Assembly: GCF_000243395.2 (NCBI RefSeq)
Contig: NZ_CM001484.1
Span: forward strand, 1,036,089 to 1,100,088
Reading direction: 5' to 3'
Source: Saccharomonospora glauca K62
GTDB taxonomy: Bacteria > Actinomycetota > Actinomycetes > Mycobacteriales > Pseudonocardiaceae
DNA length: 64,000 nt
Both the position numbers and the translations under genes were made by a program. The notes beneath the pieces were generated by a model that had not been told where the DNA came from, ran no database searches, and worked only from the letters and a program-made list of their open reading frames with translations. The first letter of the stretch is position 1. Every line of letters starts with the position of its first letter. Shown in pieces: positions 62,741 to 64,000 of the stretch.

Positions 62741-63193
62741 TCAGCTCGCGGGCGCGGAGAACGTCACCGCCGGCACGGGGGAGGGTGCGGTCGCCTCGGT
62801 GTTCCGCGCCGGACGCCGCCGGGTGGGCCTGGGAGTCAGCGTCGTGGTCGTGTTCCGCCGCGTGCTCGCGCCACGCCGGGACCGGCGCGCCGCCCGCGTG
62901 GGCTGCTCGGAATCGGACTCGGTGGCCTTCCCGCGCTCGGCGGACTCGGACCGCAGCCGGGCGGACGCCCGTCGGATCGGCGTCGGGCCCTTGACCAGCT
63001 TGCGCTTGCGCCTGCGTCCCCCCGTGCGCCTGCCGTGTTCGACGTAGGGCCGGAGGATGCCGCGGAGGTCGTCCGCGTGCTCGGCGGTGAGGTCGATTTC
63101 GTAGCTAACGCCGTCGAGAGCGAAGAACACGGTCTCACGGGCCGGTTCCCCCGTGATGTCGTCCAGCGTGTGGATCGCTGTGACCCTGGCCAA
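62741..63193 (-). CDS. Lsr2-like protein lacking the canonical DNA-binding domain
   Basis: The N-terminal 60 residues match the dimerisation domain of Lsr2: ARVTAIHTLDDITG, ETVFFALDGVSYEIDLTAEHADDLRGIL in short blocks, then HGRRTGGRRRKRK. Lsr2 is an H-NS-like xenogeneic silencer of actinomycetes. The normal C-terminal domain, with its RGR minor-groove motif (I-R-E-W-A ... RGRIP), is absent in this frame and not seen in the other two. Instead there are about 85 residues rich in Arg, Ser and Thr. TTG 63193 is the likely start (GGAGG seven bases upstream); GTG 63214 is an alternative. It could act as a dimerisation partner or a basic DNA-coating protein. Confidence 0.8.
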   Translation of the reverse strand: MARVTAIHTLDDITGEPARETVFFALDGVSYEIDLTAEHADDLRGILRPYVEHGRRTGGRRRKRKLVKGPTPIRRASARLRSESAERGKATESDSEQPTRAARRSRRGASTRRNTTTTLTPRPTRRRPARNTEATAPSPVPAVTFSAPAS

Positions 63194-63314
63194 GCGCCTA
63201 CCTCCACCTGCCACCGTCGAACTCCTGTGCGCCGGAAAGGATAGCGTCCTCCCCGAGGGGCCAGCGCGGGCTCCGGTTGCGACACGCGACGGTGTGGTGT
63301 GCGCTTACGAAGGT

Positions 63315-64000
63315 ATGACGGAGCACACTGTGGACGGACTTCCCGAGACCGTCGACGTCGTCGTGATCGGTGGTGGTCCCGCCGGTGAGAACGTCGCCGC
63401 GAGGGTGGTGCGGGGTGGTCTGAGCGCGGCCCTGGTGGAGCACGAGCGGCTCGGCGGCGAGTGCTCGTATTGGGCGTGCATTCCGAGCAAGGCGTTGCTG
63501 CGGCCCGGCAACGCGCTGGCCGCCGCCCGGCGGGTGCCGGGGGTTGCGAGCGTGGGCCGGATCGACGAGCACGCCGTGTTCGCGCGGCGGGACAAGTTCG
63601 TGTCGGAGTGGGACGACGGCGGGCAGGTCGCGTGGGCCGAGGGCGCCGGGGTCACCGTCGTGCGGGGCCGTGGTCGACTGTCGGGGGAGCGGGAGGTCAC
63701 CGTGGACGGTGGCGCCGTCCTACGGGCGAACCACGCGGTGGTGGTGTGCACCGGCAGTGTGCCGGTGATCCCGAACGTGGAGGGGCTGGCCGACGTGCCG
63801 GTGTGGACCTCGCGCGACGCCACCTCGGCGTCGTGGGTTCCCGAGTCCCTGGCGGTGGTGGGCGGTGGCGTGGTGGGCGTGGAGATGGCTCAGGCGTGGG
63901 CCCGGCTGGGCTCTCGCGTGGACCTGCTCGTGCGCGACGATCGCCTGCTGACGAGGATGCCGCGGTTCGCCGGTGAGGCGGTGGCCGAGGGACTACGGGC
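63315..64000 (+). CDS. Dihydrolipoamide dehydrogenase-like FAD disulfide reductase, 3' end cut
   Basis: From ATG 63315 (GAAGG just upstream) the frame is open to the window edge, giving 228 residues. The FAD site VVVIGGGPAGENVAARV (about 15-31), the active-site block LGGECSYWACIPSKALLRP with the Cys-x4-Cys pair (about 50-55), ATG-like CTGSVPVIPNVEGL and the NAD site LAVVGGGVVGVEMA are visible. These fit class I pyridine nucleotide-disulfide oxidoreductases. The GGECSYWACIPSK form, with Tyr-Trp between the Cys, is a subgroup near mercuric reductase-like and Lpd-like proteins. The dimer domain lies outside the window, so substrate is open. Confidence 0.88.
   Translation, partial: MTEHTVDGLPETVDVVVIGGGPAGENVAARVVRGGLSAALVEHERLGGECSYWACIPSKALLRPGNALAAARRVPGVASVGRIDEHAVFARRDKFVSEWDDGGQVAWAEGAGVTVVRGRGRLSGEREVTVDGGAVLRANHAVVVCTGSVPVIPNVEGLADVPVWTSRDATSASWVPESLAVVGGGVVGVEMAQAWARLGSRVDLLVRDDRLLTRMPRFAGEAVAEGLR

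Overview
The window is 64 kb of very GC-rich DNA with many GTG starts, GTGA/ATGA stop-start overlaps and actinomycete marker genes: mycothione reductase, a WhiG-type sigma factor, an Lsr2-like protein, DUF2469, DUF2631 and a Rip1-type site-2 protease. From about 6.7 kb to 58.4 kb the gene order follows the Mycobacterium tuberculosis block from amt/glnB/glnD (Rv2920c-Rv2918c) to proS (Rv2845c), read in the opposite direction and with insertions. The whiG gene beside xerC and rpsB, and the many paralogues of secretion-associated genes, suggest a sporulating Pseudonocardiaceae such as Saccharomonospora or a close relative. That genus assignment is inference. No tRNA, rRNA, insertion sequence, prophage or CRISPR array was seen.

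Layout. 0-3.6 kb: an accessory cluster with a glycine-rich protein cut by the window edge, two DUF1795/LpqN-like paralogues, a one-helix membrane protein and a YbaB-like protein; this resembles type VII secretion-associated loci. 3.6-6.5 kb: pxpA, a flavin-nucleotide-binding protein, an FhuF-like [2Fe-2S] protein and RlmA. 6.7-10.7 kb: the nitrogen-sensing operon amt-glnB-glnD. 11-20.4 kb: protein targeting and translation (ffh, rpsP-khpA-rimM-trmD-rplS, lepB, rnhB) with an amidohydrolase and two CPBP membrane proteases. 20.5-25.9 kb: DNA-processing genes yraN-yifB-dprA-xerC, then whiG. 25.9-30.8 kb: an M23 peptidase facing rpsB-tsf, then pyrH-frr-cdsA. 30.8-39 kb: a VOC protein, a methyltransferase with rlmN, and the isoprenoid block dxr-rip1-ispG plus a GNAT enzyme.

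39-46.8 kb is more accessory: a WYL regulator divergent from a DinB/VOC pair, map, then a likely 3-hydroxybutyrate catabolic unit (dehydrogenase, MHS-type transporter, GAF/PucR-type regulator) and a GntR/FCD regulator divergent from a CynX-like transporter. 48-56.4 kb holds mycothione reductase, a secreted trypsin-like protease overlapping an ElaA-type acetyltransferase, bioF, a PIG-L deacetylase, a DEAD-box helicase, a FAD oxidoreductase and yaaA. 56.6-64 kb holds proS, a membrane-anchored hypothetical protein, a YjbQ protein, the three-gene proton-translocating transhydrogenase pntAA-pntAB-pntB, an Lsr2-like protein without the usual C-terminal DNA-binding domain, and the start of a dihydrolipoamide-dehydrogenase-like gene.

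Most of the window is ordinary conserved core. Points for a second look are the edge cluster, the unusual Lsr2-like protein, the M23 gene whose frame has no stop before it runs antisense through whiG, two pairs of perfect DnaA-box-like 9-mers far from any visible origin, and several strong inverted repeats.
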